A DNA stretch of 64,000 nucleotides from Rallus limicola (Eukaryota > Chordata > Aves > Gruiformes > Rallidae), in NCBI GenBank assembly GCA_022605955.1, contig JAKCOZ010000058.1, forward strand, positions 806,001 through 870,000, in the 5' to 3' direction. Shown piece by piece: positions 49,604 through 62,894 of the stretch; positions within the stretch are counted from its first letter, which is position 1, and every line of letters begins with the position of its first letter. Made by a program: the position numbers and the translations under genes. A model generated the notes under the pieces. That model saw only the letters and a program-made list of their open reading frames with translations, had not been told where the DNA came from and made no database searches.

Positions 49604-51396
49604 CCCCCTCTTTCCATCAACTATTCCAAGAGCCTACAGAAAATAACCTCTAAAATTGGGCACCTGAGCAAGGCAGGTGACATGAATCAATACCCTCTTG
49701 TGCATAAAATTTGGGACAGCTGAAGGGGACTCGCACAAACAAAAACACAGACAGGAAAAAAAATCTGGTGGTGCTACATAAAGGAAAAAGCTAAATGTAT
49801 TCATAGTTCCTCATTTTTCAACTCTCTGCAATTTAGGGTGGGAAAGCAACACAATGGGAAAGTGAAAGTGGTGGATGATAAGGGACCGTACTTCAGTAAC
49901 CCCAGAAGATTGTCAGGAGAGACCTCCAGGGGGGTGGTGTAAATAAAAAGGCATTAAGGAGAGATGGAAGTTCTTTAATGAAATAATTCTTGAAGCTGTT
50001 TCACTGTGAAGAAAAGACAAGTCACATAGTAACCTCGAGTAGCCTGTGAGCTCTTAATTGATCTGAAACATGAAAAGGAAGCAAGCCAGCAATGAAAACC
50101 AAGTCAGATTACCAAGCAAGAGTAAAAAAGCCCAACATGATTACATTATATAACAGACTGTTATTCACTAAGATTGTTCAGGGTATGAAGCTACATGTAA
50201 CCAGCAAGACAAATCAAGAAATCATTCAATAAAGACATTAACAATAAAGGTAGGCTCAAGAGTAGTCTGCTGTGAAACTGAGAGTGAGCGCTATTGATAG
50301 ATGATGTAAAAAAGGTCAACTTGTTTCATGTTTTTTTGTTGTTGATTGTCACAAAAGGTGAGCTTTCATCAGACTGTTATGATCTCTAATTCTGGTCATA
50401 GAAGTGCAAGATCTAAATCTTTGGATAGAGGACAAAAAAAACCCATACCACAGCAAAACCAAACAAACCACATATTATCATGTATTAGTTAAATTCAGTT
50501 TTTTCAAATTGCCCAGAACTAATGAGTTTCATCCCAGCCTAAACCTAAAGGTTTGGCTGATGAAATCTAGAGCTTTCAGCAGTTATTTTGAGAACTCATC
50601 AAGACTGGGCAAGGTATTAGACATCACGTTTACCTTTCTCTAGTCTTTAATTTTTTTAAAAGACATGAAAGGAGAAACAAGGGAATTAGAAACAGTCAGT
50701 TTAACTTCAATTTCTGGAACAAATTATGAAACATTTGTAACTATACGGAAGGTAATTACTAACATCCAGCAGGGATTGGTTGTGAAGAAAATCATGTCAT
50801 ACCAATCTAATTTCTTTTTAGGAACTGATAATGGGCCTTGTGGAGAGAGAGGAAAGGCAATACATGTACAACTTGACTCCATTAATGTATGCAATGTGCT
50901 TTTATGTGCCATAAATGTAGAAAACTAGACTTAGATGAAAGTAGGTGCAAACTGGTAGAAACACTATTTTAGAGATTACTTTCCAATTTACAAATGATAT
51001 TTGTCATTGACTGTGAAACATCTATAAGAAGAGTTAAAATACAAAATTACACGTCTGTTCTACTGAAGAACTGGAGAGCTTCTGGTCTGCATACCACATA
51101 GAGACTGATTAAAGAAAATCCAAAAGGAGCAGTGGAAACTATGGGAGGACTCAAATCCACTGTCCACCAGAAGCACTGGCACTCATGATAGATTCTAAGC
51201 ATCTTCCATGTCAGATGTCTCCAAATAGCAACAAGTTCATCCTTTCAGTAAAGATAGAGAAAAGCAGTAACTGTCTCTGTTTCACTTTTCAAAATGAATC
51301 CTAACTTATCTATGGGGGAAAACGAATCTTTTGTGCTACATGCATCTCAGCCCAAAATGATTAGATGCTGTCATGGTAGTATACAATTTTACACTG

Positions 51397-51457
51397 CATA
51401 AATATGCATGAGTGTACACATATATACATATAAATGTATGAATATATACACACAAAA
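51397..51457. repeat. TA/CA-rich low-complexity stretch
   Basis: Imperfect alternating ATATGCATG, TACACATATATACATATA and ATATATACACAC units; simple purine-pyrimidine alternation. Confidence 0.7.
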
Positions 51458-52279
51458 CAATGGAGATTACTGTGTCCTCAGAACAAGCATTATGCTTTTC
51501 TGTTTCCTAGAACTGTCTTTATTTGTGCTTAACTATAGAGGGTCAGTCCAAAATAGCTAGATCAGATAAAATAATGACCCCACACGCTGCAGCCCAGTAT
51601 AACTGCTAATACATCCCATTAGTAGGAACACCTCAGGTCTCTAGAAGCAGGTTCTGCCTCATCCTCTGACCTCTGCATGGTTAAAAGCCCTAACATCCCA
51701 TCAATGTTTAGTCCATGAACTCAGAGCTAAGGGAGACCTCCACGTCCTACAACTTGCTAATCTTTACCCTGCTCTCTTCACCACCTCATTCATTACCTAG
51801 TCTCCACATCACCATAGTCTCTTCAATGAGCTACCACCACAAGGGTTTATATTCCTAAATTCACCAGTAACAGTTTCTAATTTTAAAAAAATACATATTT
51901 AAAAAGAGTATTTTTTTTTCCTTTTTAAATCAATAGTTACATCTGGGATGTGTTGAAGACATGCCCTTTCTGCACGGAAAGCTGGATGGTGCTTGCCCTT
52001 TCAAACAGCTGTCTATGGGAGGGTTCCTGCCCTGGACAATTCCACTGGAGCCCAGACCTGCCCTGTGAAGGAGTCCCCTTCTGAAGGGCAGGAGACACTT
52101 TAAAGGATCTTGATTGTATTTGAAGATGCCAAGGCCTGCCCTCCGAGCAGCGTTAGAGCAATCTAGACTTTCAACTAGGGCTGCACTTCTCATGATGCCC
52201 CTTCCTCTCCCCCCTGGGTCACCTGGCCAAGACTCCCAGAGACAAAACCTTCCCTTTTGTGCCCTCAGCTAACACCAGA

Positions 52280-52690
52280 GCCAAAACACTCGCTGCTCAC
52301 GGCAATGACAGCCCAGCTGATTTCCTGCCACGCTGGCTCCGGCCCAATTCCCTACCCCATCTCTGCCCACACCCCCCTTTCCGGCGGCAGCAGCTGCAGC
52401 GTTGTGCCACCCCTAATTATTCCCAGCGGTGCCAGGCTGGAGGCACCGCTGTCACGGAGGATGGCAGCAGAGCGCGGAGCACGACAGCCGCGGCAGCAGG
52501 TGGGCCCAGCAGAAAAGGCCAGATTACGGTCTGTGTGATTACTGTCATTTATCTCCAGTCAGGCAGAAGGCTGAGCGCACTCTGCCTTCCCCTGCTCCTT
52601 CCCCTCTGTCGCTACGGAGTGATTCCTGAAAAAGCTGCACCGGGATGTTACGCGCTTGTTAAGCATTGTTTTAAGCGCTGAAAACCAGCA
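52280..52690. promoter_or_regulatory. Small CpG island (orphan or promoter)
   Basis: By hand I count about 23 CpG in roughly 400 bp, with GC clearly above 50 percent, against a CpG-poor AT-rich surround. This is near or above the usual observed/expected threshold. It contains a perfect GC hairpin (52424-52451), CCTAATTATTCCC (a homeodomain core) and a possible first exon (52461-52499). It is the only such island in the window apart from the LTR. It may be a promoter of an unannotated transcript, a poised developmental element, or a short GC-rich conserved element. Confidence 0.45.
52461..52499 (+). CDS. Speculative first coding exon
   Basis: An ATG in good context (A at -3, G at +4) opens 13 codons (MAAERGARQPRQQ) ending at CAG|GTGGGC, a moderate splice donor, inside the CpG island and 10 bp after the hairpin. 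Alanine- and arginine-rich N-termini from GC-rich first exons are common in vertebrate genes, but so short a string carries no family information. If no splicing occurs, the frame runs on to 52538. Very low confidence; listed because it is the only start/donor pair I found in an island context. Confidence 0.1.
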
Positions 52691-55369
52691 TAGTCAGAGC
52701 AAGTAATTGCCCCTTACAGCATTCACAGGTTCCTCTCCAACACAAGTGCTGTGGGAAAATAAACAAGGCGGCTTCCAGCGCTCAGACCGAGTTGAAAAGC
52801 TGTTGGATTTTTACAAGCATACATGTATTTCTGTCTTTCAGCGGATCGGGCAGAGCAGCGTTTGAAGTATAAGCAAGAACTTTATCCTTACAGCTCTGCC
52901 TCCCCTCAAGGCAGCAGGACTACAATGCTGACAGGGCAGCTGCCTGCTGGGAAAGTTGCAGGGACTCCAGTGCGGAATGGCCAGTGCACAGGCAAGGAAG
53001 GAAACGCTCCCCTCCAATACTAGGATCAGTCTAAAATATGTCCTTACATCTGGTTCTCATTTTTGATAATTCTTCTCTCTTTTCTCCCTGATATTCAAGG
53101 GGGTAATATTGTGTCATAGCTAAGTGTTTTCAATTCTGGCTGTCAAATTTCTAAATGAAATCCATATATTTAAAAGCATACGGATTTATGTATCAATGCT
53201 TTATACAAAAATGTCATTTCTGAATCTTAAAACAGACTTTCTAAATTTAGAAATCGTCTTCATTGCAACACATACTTTCCTCCTCCAAAACTGGATCCAA
53301 ACTTTGCTCCTTGGCCTCGTCATTAGGTTAAGAACAGATGATAAAATAAGACTCAGCTAAAGCCTGTGTCCATGTGAAATACAAATCTATTTTGAGGCCC
53401 AAAAATATTCCATATGCCCTCATTTTCATTCCATTGGTCTTGAACTAGAAGCAAAACTGAGAAGAGATTTGATTTTGGGGGGAAAGATTTTTCTTTCACA
53501 TTAAGGGAGCAGAAAACTCTATAGCCCAAATGAGGTTTAACAAAAACCTACTGAATAAATATATGGGCCTCTCGAGGGTTTTTTCCAATCACTCAGACAG
53601 AAGGAGGAGGAGAATAAATGCATCTCAGTCATCCGTGTGAATCCAAGACAATACATATGAAAAATGTAGGGGCATTTTAAAGGTATTGTAATGTTCATTT
53701 GTCTACCAGTTACCTAAGATTTTCAGAGCTGCCAGTTTCGTATGAAGACAGTCTACTCATCATTGAAAGCATAACGTATTTGCTTCTGAAGTTTGTAATA
53801 TGTTCGGTTTTAAAAACAGGCAGTTGGAAAGTTCCCTGTTACACTATCAGGAGTGAAGTTCCTGGTAGACAAAACATTCAGAAATCACTTACACGGTTTA
53901 AGCACGGGATTTTTTTAGGTGGCAGTGTAAGTAGCGAGACTTCACCTCACACCACATACACCCACTACTAAACAACTACATTGTGGATACATGCACCGCT
54001 CTGCTCTGAGGGCACAGAAAAGACTTGAGAAGATCAACATAATGAGTTTTCCATCTGTTCTGAGATTAGAAAATATTTCCTTAATTGCTGCCTCCATTGC
54101 CAGTCTTCTTCACCAGCCCACTCTCACAGGTTTTACAGTTTCAAGGTAAAGTAGTAATGAGTGTATGGAAGCGCATTTAAAGAAGCTCCAAGCACCAGTA
54201 CCAACAAATGAACAGAGGTGGTCTTCCAAGGGCCTTCTTACATCATCCTATCTCCTGTAACACCATCCTCTGAATGTGACAACCTACCAGCGCAACACAG
54301 CAATGCTGGTGAGGCATACATGAAGGCAGGGAGAGTGAGTAAGATCAGGAGTGCTGAAACTGCGTGTTCCTGTGCTCTGCTTTGCCAGGCAGTCCTCCAG
54401 AAAGAGCAAGGAGGCAGTTTCTCTCTCCAGCCCCAAATTTCACAGCTACTGAGGACTGATTGTAACAGTAATAACTGTGCCTAAAGGCGTATCTTGCTTT
54501 ACTCAGGGACAAGCAAACATGAGCAAGAAAATCCCACAAAAGCATCCACCACAGCCTGCAGAGCTGGACCAGAAAGCTATAGCAGGATACCACCAGCTCC
54601 ACCTCCTTGAGTGACTCGCCTGGCACCTAACCCCACAAGTAACGTGAGAAAGCAAGCATGATTTCCCAGTGTCCCAGTTGATACCTACTCTGTCCTACTG
54701 TTCCTCATGTATGAAGGCCAACTCAGCCCTGCCCCTCTCACTGCGCTCAGAGGGTAGGAAAATGCCTTGCTGGCACAGTATCCCAGATGCAACAAGAGCT
54801 GAAGCCACCAGCAAGGGGAGGGACTGATGGCCAGGAGACACAGCTGCACATTGGGGAGGCTAGCAGCAAGGCCCGGAGCATTGTACTAACCATGGCCAGA
54901 ACCAGTACTTAGCCAAAGCAGTTTGATTAAACCTGCTGCATGCAAGGGGCGAAAGGCGCAGCCCAATCTAACCCTTTTGCAGGGTTAGCAACCACCCACC
55001 CAGAGCTACAAGCCGCAAGGGGATCTCAGAGAGTACACGGGCCCATGGCTTGCCAGCTCTGCTGGCTGCTCACCAGGAGGGAAAGGGGAAGATCTCTCCA
55101 TTGCTGCAGGGCTCCCGGGAACACCCTGCCTCCCCACACACCCACCAGGCACTGCCTCTTACACTCTCCCCTCACTGCCAGCTCCTGCCATCAGCCTGAT
55201 TAGCAATAATTAAGAGACTGATTGTGTTTAAAGAAGGAAAAATAAACCCAACAGAAAACAACCTAACCCAACAAACCCAACACTTCTCTGGTAACATATC
55301 TGCCTCCTCCTCGACATATTAACTCCAGATATCACAAGCTTCTGCTCTCAGTCTGCATAAGATAAAAGG
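52691..55369. other. Unique non-coding DNA, no gene seen
   Basis: No gene or transposon recognised. GC content is higher near 54,700-55,200, but the open frames there (up to 93 codons) have no family features. Confidence 0.55.
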
Positions 55370-55384
55370 TGCGACAAGCCGACC

Positions 55385-55432
55385 TGACGTTGCCATGGAG
55401 ACCAAAATCTTTCCCAGTGCCATGGTAACTGA
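55385..55432. promoter_or_regulatory. Paired RFX (X-box-like) sites
   Basis: GTTGCCATGGAGAC at 55389-55402 has a perfect left X-box half (GTTGCC) and a degenerate right half. GTGCCATGGTAAC at 55417-55429 has a perfect right half (GGTAAC) and a shortened left half. Both contain CCATGG, and the cores lie about 28 bp apart. RFX proteins bind GTNRCC-N(0-3)-RGYAAC, typical of ciliary, neuronal and MHC class II gene control. The motifs are seen; function is inferred. Confidence 0.4.
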
Positions 55433-57484
55433 CTCCGGGATGTGCTATGAAAAGCTGACTGCACACCCTAGTTGAGCTTTTTCATATTTTTAAACCAATT
55501 AACTGAGAGTTCAGTTAAATTAGTTTCTGTTTAAAGAAAAGCACTGTGAAAATGTAGGATATAGTAGTTGGTATCTTTTTTTCTTAGCAAAACAGAAGAA
55601 AACAAAACCATAGGGATATTACTGAGGTCCATTTTATTGTTTCTGAAAAATCAAAAGCCTTATCTTTTTACATAAGAAATTCAATTTTTATAATTTATAC
55701 TGAATTAGCAGAAGGAAAGGATTGAGCAGCTCCAAAGGAGCTTCCCATAGGACACAATGCTTGTCCATGTCTCTGATATCACTGGAATTTTTCAGTGGAT
55801 AACAAATAAGCTTCTACAGGAGAATAAATAAGGTTTCAGTAAAATATTAAAGACAAATATCATTAAACTGTGATGGCAGCAGGATGTTATACAGCAAGCA
55901 TCAGCCACATGCATACCTAGGTCAACAAAAATGGAAATTCTCCATCATCCCTTTGTGCCTCTGTTTCCCCACTGTAGTACGCAGTGATTCTTCCCTCTCA
56001 CAGTATCCTGTGATACTGGTGGACTAAAAACTGCCAGTCATCCTACTCATTATATCATCAGTAGGAATTTCAATTCTTTCTTCCCTCCCTTCTTCTCTCC
56101 CCACCCCCATTTTGAGCACACGCATCACAAACATATGCTCCTTACTGTGAAACAGTATGCAGAGCTTGCAGAGCTTCCCGCACATGAGGCTTCTACTGAT
56201 AAACCAGGAGTCTCCAAGATTCTGTTCCATCCTCCCTTAAGTGTGTGGAATGGAGCTGTTGCTTCAGGTTAGCAAGCAAAGAATGTAACAGGGCTTAATC
56301 TTTCCCACATAACTAGGAAATGGTGAAAGCAGAAAGGCATGGGAGAAGTAACAGGTTTACAACAACACGCTCTCCACTGAAATGCTGAAAAGGCTAAGCA
56401 ACACCTGGGAACTACCTGCCAGTGCTACTGTACTGTTTGCAACGCTGTCACCATAAGCTGAGGTAAAGAGAGCTCATGTCAACAGACACATTCCCGTGCT
56501 TCCTCAAGCTCTTCCCAGAAAAGTCTGCTAATTCAGAAATTTGGGTTGAATCCAGTCCATGTATTTTTGGGGGTCGGAAATCTGGGCCTTCAAAGTGAGA
56601 ATAGTTATAAAGAAATAAAGAACATGTTCGTTTCAGGGATGTGGGTGGCATAACTCTCCTCATGAAACTGTCCTCATTTGACTTGGTTGTAAATGGATAC
56701 CTGGTCATTTGTGCTGAGGACAGGAAACTGGGCAGGTGCAATAGCAGTCACACAGCACTCCAGGTAATGAGAGGGGTGAACCTAATCTTGCCTCACTTTG
56801 AGGTTTGCCTGAGTTTCAAACATTTATACCTTACAAAAGCTTCGGCAAGAAACATCCCTGGAGCACAGCAGTAAATACTGCACAGCCACCCCACACTCCC
56901 AGCTAGAGCCATGAGAGAGACCAGGCAGAAGGATACAAATTCTGGAAGTTTTTTTGACATGAAAACTGCCATTGCTAATAAACAGCCTGTAATAACTAAG
57001 AACATTTTCTCTGAGTTTAAAGTGAGCAAACTCAGGTTTCTAAATAAGGCAACTATTACATCAGGAGAAGATGTACCGGGTAAAGCTAAAAAAAACCCAC
57101 CCCTACAGTCTGTCTTTGTTCAGAAGACAATTCGTCTCTTAGTTTTAGTTGTTCTGCAATAATATATAAATTCCATTGCATTAAATACACAAAAAGGTTA
57201 TTTTGTCAGGATTAACATAAGGCACACTCCTGCAGCATCACAAAAAGCCATGCAAAGATTGAAAGGGACCTCTTGCACAAGAAAAATACAAGGCAGGTAC
57301 CATGGCAAACATGTTGCAATCACCATGGAAATATAGCCCTAAAGTTTTTGCCAGGTATTTAAACAGCAAGTCAAGAGTCTGGGCAAAAGACATCCAGAAT
57401 AGGAGCCAGAATTCATAGGTCTCCTTCCCCAAAAATAGGGAGCACTTGCCATGAGATAAGTATTAGGAGCATTGAATAGGGGGG

Positions 57485-57499
57485 AAAAAAAAAAAAAAA
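57485..57499. repeat. Poly-A run (A15)
   Basis: Homopolymer without an adjacent retroposed body. Confidence 0.85.
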
Positions 57500-60400
57500 G
57501 GTGACTAAAGAGCAACAAGGAAGCAGATAGAACATATTCTGATGGCAACTACTGGAGAACACAGCATTTGCTGATCATCAGCAGGAATCTATCGCGGAGT
57601 TTTTCAAGAGATGCTAAAAATACTCACGAGTATAAGATGCCAAACCAGCTAGCTAGTTGAGGAGAAGCAAGAACAAAAGAGGAAAAATCCCAACATTTTA
57701 CAGAGGCGACATATAAAGGAGAAGCCAAGTAAACTAAGTGAGAATACACTCCCATTTCCCGCTGATATTCTGTTCTGCCTTATATTTTGCTGCACAATTT
57801 AGTTAGAAAGTTTTCTAAACACTTCACTGAAAGTAAAATTGTGGAAAAGGCATTTGGCATTAGAACAGATTCTTCAGAGGTTCCACACTGCAGAGAGCAC
57901 AAGGTCTAAAGATGCTTAAATGCAGTCTTATCTCAACAATTTGTACGCTGTTACTCCAGGGACAACTTTTAGTGGGTAACATCCGTTATGCATAACTACA
58001 TCCTCAATTCTATAAGAGTAAATTCTCATTCTGGGTGGCTGCCCTTTTATCTGTCTAGGAAGCTAGTTAAGTTTATCTTAAACCAAATTATTAATACAAG
58101 ATTTAAGCACATGTCAGGCTAAAGTACCGATTGAAATATTGGCTGGGAGGATGGACCTGTGCTTCATTAATGAACCTACAGAAACCAAGTCTTATTTTGT
58201 ACCATAGATTATATTTTTTGAGATTCAGAATTAAATAACAGACGGAGATAGATGAAGCATGCCTGTCCCTGAAAATAGCTACCCATTCTTCTTTATCATA
58301 TTATCAAGTCAAACATAGTCTTCTGAAAATATCCTGCATCCTGAATTGTTGTAGCTATGTGGGGAATTGCCTGCAAGTTCTTTGTGAACGATGAATGTTC
58401 TAGACATGAAAGCTTTCCAGAGGTAAGAGAAATGACCAGCAAGGAGATTAACAACAAAGCAGCAAAAACAACATATCCTATTTCCTCCACCTCCCTGACT
58501 AAATACAATCCTCATCAATGGTCAGGAAAAGCTGAATGAAAAAAAATTACTTACATTGAAGACACAGAAATTTAATTTTAAAGAGCTGTCATTCTGGCAT
58601 AGGCAAATGCTGTCATAACCATAAAGAAACTACCTGCACTTTTGTTATAATCTCAAGAAAATCTCAAAACTTCCACAGCTATTTTTTAATCAGTCAGGAG
58701 GCCCACATTTATGCTACTTGCAAGTTCCTACACTTCTGTACTAATTCTCAAAATATCACGAAAAACACTACTGTGTAAACACTGTAGCCTCCTGAGAAAG
58801 GGGTGATTTCCCAAGTTATTACAGGGAAGTTTGTTCCCTTGGGATTTCAAGCACTGTGAGTGGCAGAAGCCTGTAACTATAGTCCCCTCTGAAAGGATGC
58901 TATTACCTTTCGGCTTTTCAGCAAAACACATCCAAGAATTGGTCTGCCAGCATTTATGCCTGAAATCCCTCTGACACCTGGGAGCTCAGTCAGATATGAC
59001 TAAGGGTAGAATTTCCCTTGTAGTGTTCCATCAAATTAACTGACTTAACTGCTCTTTTCAGCTACCCTGACATTTTACCTGTTTATACAAAATGCACGGT
59101 AAGAGCTGTATCAACAATAAAAGGACAACTGGCAAACCCTGTATTACACATTAGCAATTCCTACCATCACTTTAAGCAAGCAAATGAGCCACATCACCTA
59201 AAAGAAAAGAAATGACAGAGGGTTTGGTGGTTGTTCCCCACCCTCCCCTCCTTCACCTTGGGGTAGAAAAAAGAAAAAAATAAATCAAAGGAATGCTTTG
59301 CAAACTGATGTCCTGGAAAGGGGAAGAAAACTTTCTTAAAGGCCTATGCGGTAAAAAAATAGTACCTCCAGGTACGATGGAAAAAATTTCATCTTGAGCT
59401 GCTCCCTTCAGACCCAAGTGGAAATTAGTCATGGGCAAACTGCAAATACCTTGAAGGTCCAGACGGGCATTCAGAATGCCTGATACTTATCATAATCCTT
59501 TGAGTCTGCAGAGTAGTCTTTATTGTGGTTTCTTGATGCTTCTGCACAAAGCACCGAGATATGAAAAATATGAAAAGTTAAGGCAAAAGAGGGACCAAAA
59601 ATTTCTGTATTACAAAAAGAACTCCATCTGAGTTTTAAGGGAGGATTGCAGTTAGCCCTTATTTCGGCTAAAGTTGTTTATATATCCCTGAAGTCCTTTC
59701 ATGTCAGGACTGTTTGGAAGTCTTATAATCCTTTAAGTTATGTACACTACCTAAATCAGATTCTAACCTGATGTCTCAAAAACCACTGAAAAACCAACAA
59801 AAAATTGCATATTTTTGTGTCTGTTGGCTGAGATCTTACTGATTTGGGGAAAAGATAGAAAAAATGGCTCAAAAATCATCAATTCATTAGGTTTTTTTCC
59901 TCCTTTTTACTTGCAAATAAAAGCATAGTGAAATAATAAGTCTTACAGCACTGAAGCAAGAGAAACAATCACTGCTGTGTGCAATGCACTACAGCTGATT
60001 ATAAGGAAAATGAGAAATAGCCAGAAAGACTTCTGCAACCTACAGCTCAGTGCAAGAAGACACAAAAGTGCACACAATAATGACGATTTACACACTAAAT
60101 TTCACCCACTGGACTATATTCGAAATATTGCTCATGCAAAATTGGCTTAATAGAAAGACTATATGGGCATATATCAGCTCAGAATAATACTTAAGCAATG
60201 AAAACAAAAATCTCTGACATGGATAGATCCATCTCCTAGGCACAAATACTGATGTGCCCAGGGGAAGTCCATATTATGATGAGGAATTTCACCCCAGAGC
60301 TGGTGCAATGATGTATATTAGTAGGGGAATAAAAGGAATAGGGAACTGAAGGAAAGAAGAGAGAAAAAAAACCCATCGCTCTGGGCCCAGTCACCATCTC

Positions 60401-62876
60401 CTAAGAAAGCTTCTCCTATTAAAAAAAACTTTCTGTGATCTATTTTTGTTCCACACAATGAAAAAAGCAGTTCTTTGCAAAACAAGAAATGATTCTGTTA
60501 CTAAAGATAATCACCCAATGAATTCACAATGAAAGAGGAACTAAATGAATGTGGAGCCACAAAAAGTTTATGTAAACAATATTTAACTACTTATACCAGC
60601 CCAGCAAATATTTGCTTATTTTTGGTATTATCTCTGCATGCTTCTTTTTATTTTTCCTGTAAAAGATTATTTTCAGATAAATTCAGCAGACCTTTCTTTA
60701 AAAAGTGGCCCCCTGCTTTTTAAAAAAAATAAACAAACAACAAGGAAAACACACACCTACCCCCAACAAACCCAAAACCCCAAGAGTTTTTAAATAGTTT
60801 ATTTTACATCTAAAAGTCAGAAAAGGGATGAAAAAAGATCATCTGAAATACAGACAATAGAATCTGGTTAGTTGGGCTGAAGACTGAAGTTTTGTAGGTA
60901 TATCCCAAATCCTTGCAGTTTATCACTAATATGAAGCAAAGTAAGTAAAAAAAATTTCTCTTCTTAGAGTCTAAAATTTACTTTTTGAAGCAATAGTCCA
61001 GCTAATGGTACAAGTTTAAACAGAGAAATTACCAAACCCCACAAAGCCAAGTACTTAACTTAAAAACTACCTTTGAAGGTAAGATTTGCCTTTACTGTAA
61101 TAAATACTACAGGGTTTGATATGTAGAAAATAAGGCAAAAACCACAAACTGTGCGGTAGCATCATGCTGCTATTTGGTATTTTTCTCAGAGTCATTGAGT
61201 TGCTACATTCAGAACATATATTTTCTGAATCACATAATAAATAAAAGCATTATGCTCACTACAGTCTCTTCCAGAAGCAGGAAGAGAAAAAGCAAGCTGC
61301 AATAGTGCTGAAACAGTTTAAATACAACGGTACAGTTTTTCCTCACATTGATTTAACAGCTCAAAGAAAGTTATTGTAAAACCTACAACAAATCCAGCTC
61401 TATTTGACTGGTAAAATTAAGATAAACACCTTGACACTAAATGATACTAAACGGCCAGCCTTTGTTTCCAATCACCACAAGTTTCTGAAAAACAGCAGGA
61501 ACTTCCCCCAAAGAACCTGTGACACCAAGCCGGTGAAAGTTAGCGCATGATAAAAATTTAAGAGCTTTTAGCTCCTTGAATAGCTAATGGTCTAGTGCCC
61601 CAACTTTGTGGGTATTTCCGTATTACCAAAGCAACTTGCATTTTATTGAAAAGTATGAAAAAATTCAAGTTCCAGAGGAGGGATGAAAAAACATGCTAAT
61701 CAAATATTTTGACACCAACTCTATGACAAATGGCAGAGAGAGAGTTTGACTGCAAGACAAATTTAAAGAAATACTAAGATCAGGTTATTTTAACTAAATA
61801 AGGATTACTAAAGCAGTGTTTCCTTAGAAGACACAGCTGCTCTACATAGAATGATTAAGAATAGTTTTGTCTCTTCTCTACACTTGTAGAATTTAAGCTC
61901 CATGAGATTATCTAAGAATAACTTAGGGCAAAAATTGGTTCAAGCAGTTTTTATTCCAGCTGTCTGTACCCAAAAGGCATATCCAATTATAAATTCACAT
62001 CCATTCCTGCTTTTGTTGTACAGGAAGCCCAAAGAGAAAAAAAGCACCGCACAACAAAAATCTTTATTGTATTTGAAGTATGTGAAAACAGATGCCCCAG
62101 ATGGTTGAGAAATGGCCAACTCCTGCATTGTTCAGAAAAATTTCATTATAAACAATCCAAAGAGCCATCTAAGCCACATGTTTTGATTTGAAAAATCAGG
62201 GTAAAAGAACAGATATGTTCTTCTCGTTACCTTCTTGTTTCAGCCTCTGTGTCTGCGGTAAGAAAATTACCATCTCAGGACTAGAATTGATCAGAACTTT
62301 TATAATTACATTCAACCTCCACAAATCAAGTGCCTTTATCCATGTTTGGTGTTTTGGTTTTTTTTTTCCATTTAAATTTTATTGAGTTATTGTTTTGATA
62401 GTCTCCACCCCACCATGAAATAATATTTTAAAAAAAAATTGATACTAAATGGTTTCGTTTTCTCTCTTTAGTCCTCCTTACTATGAATCAAATCAGCTGG
62501 AAAATCCTTCATAAAGCAGGGCTGGCTTTGGATTACTTTCTGTCTTGCTACTTCCTCCTCTCCTTTGATCAATTACATTTTACTGAAATTCTCAGCATTA
62601 GAGAAATGCAGTACAGTGAATCAGCGAGGAGGATTTGAGGGCCCATCTTATCACCAGACCTTCTGCAGCTACACCACTAATTTTGCCAACTTGCAAATTT
62701 ACAGAAAGGCCAAGAAAAAGTGATTTTGTTTTATCTGCCACATTTCATTCATCAATCACTAAAACGAAAATCCACTAAATAAGTACTCATGCCATCCATG
62801 TAATTCCCTTTAATAAAATGATATCCTGGCCCAGTTCTCATGGACCAGAGACACACAGTAGTATCTAGCCTTAATT

Positions 62877-62894
62877 AAAAAAAAAAAAAAAAAT
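62877..62894. repeat. Poly-A run (A18)
   Basis: Longest homopolymer in the window. No target-site duplication or retrogene body recognised upstream. Confidence 0.85.

Larger units (their letters stand above)
46306..52269. other. Unique non-coding DNA, no gene seen
   Basis: About 6 kb without a recognised gene or transposon. Holds a 12-bp minisatellite (46627-46662), ATA/poly-A (47850-47872), a CA run (49590-49603), a possible CTCF-like sequence (49921-49938) and a TA/CA-rich stretch (51397-51457). Confidence 0.55.

Noticed and set aside
52259..52681. 140-codon open frame across the CpG island as an intact protein
   Set aside because: Long frames are expected where GC is high and stops are rare; it shares the island with another frame, and the sequence is proline/serine-rich with no recognised domain.
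57218..57225. miR-124-like TAAGGCAC
   Set aside because: Seed-length match only, with no hairpin around it.
62877..62894. Poly-A run as the tail of a processed pseudogene or SINE
   Set aside because: No retroposed body, RNA polymerase III boxes or target-site duplication found beside it; the same applies to the runs at 10682 and 57485.
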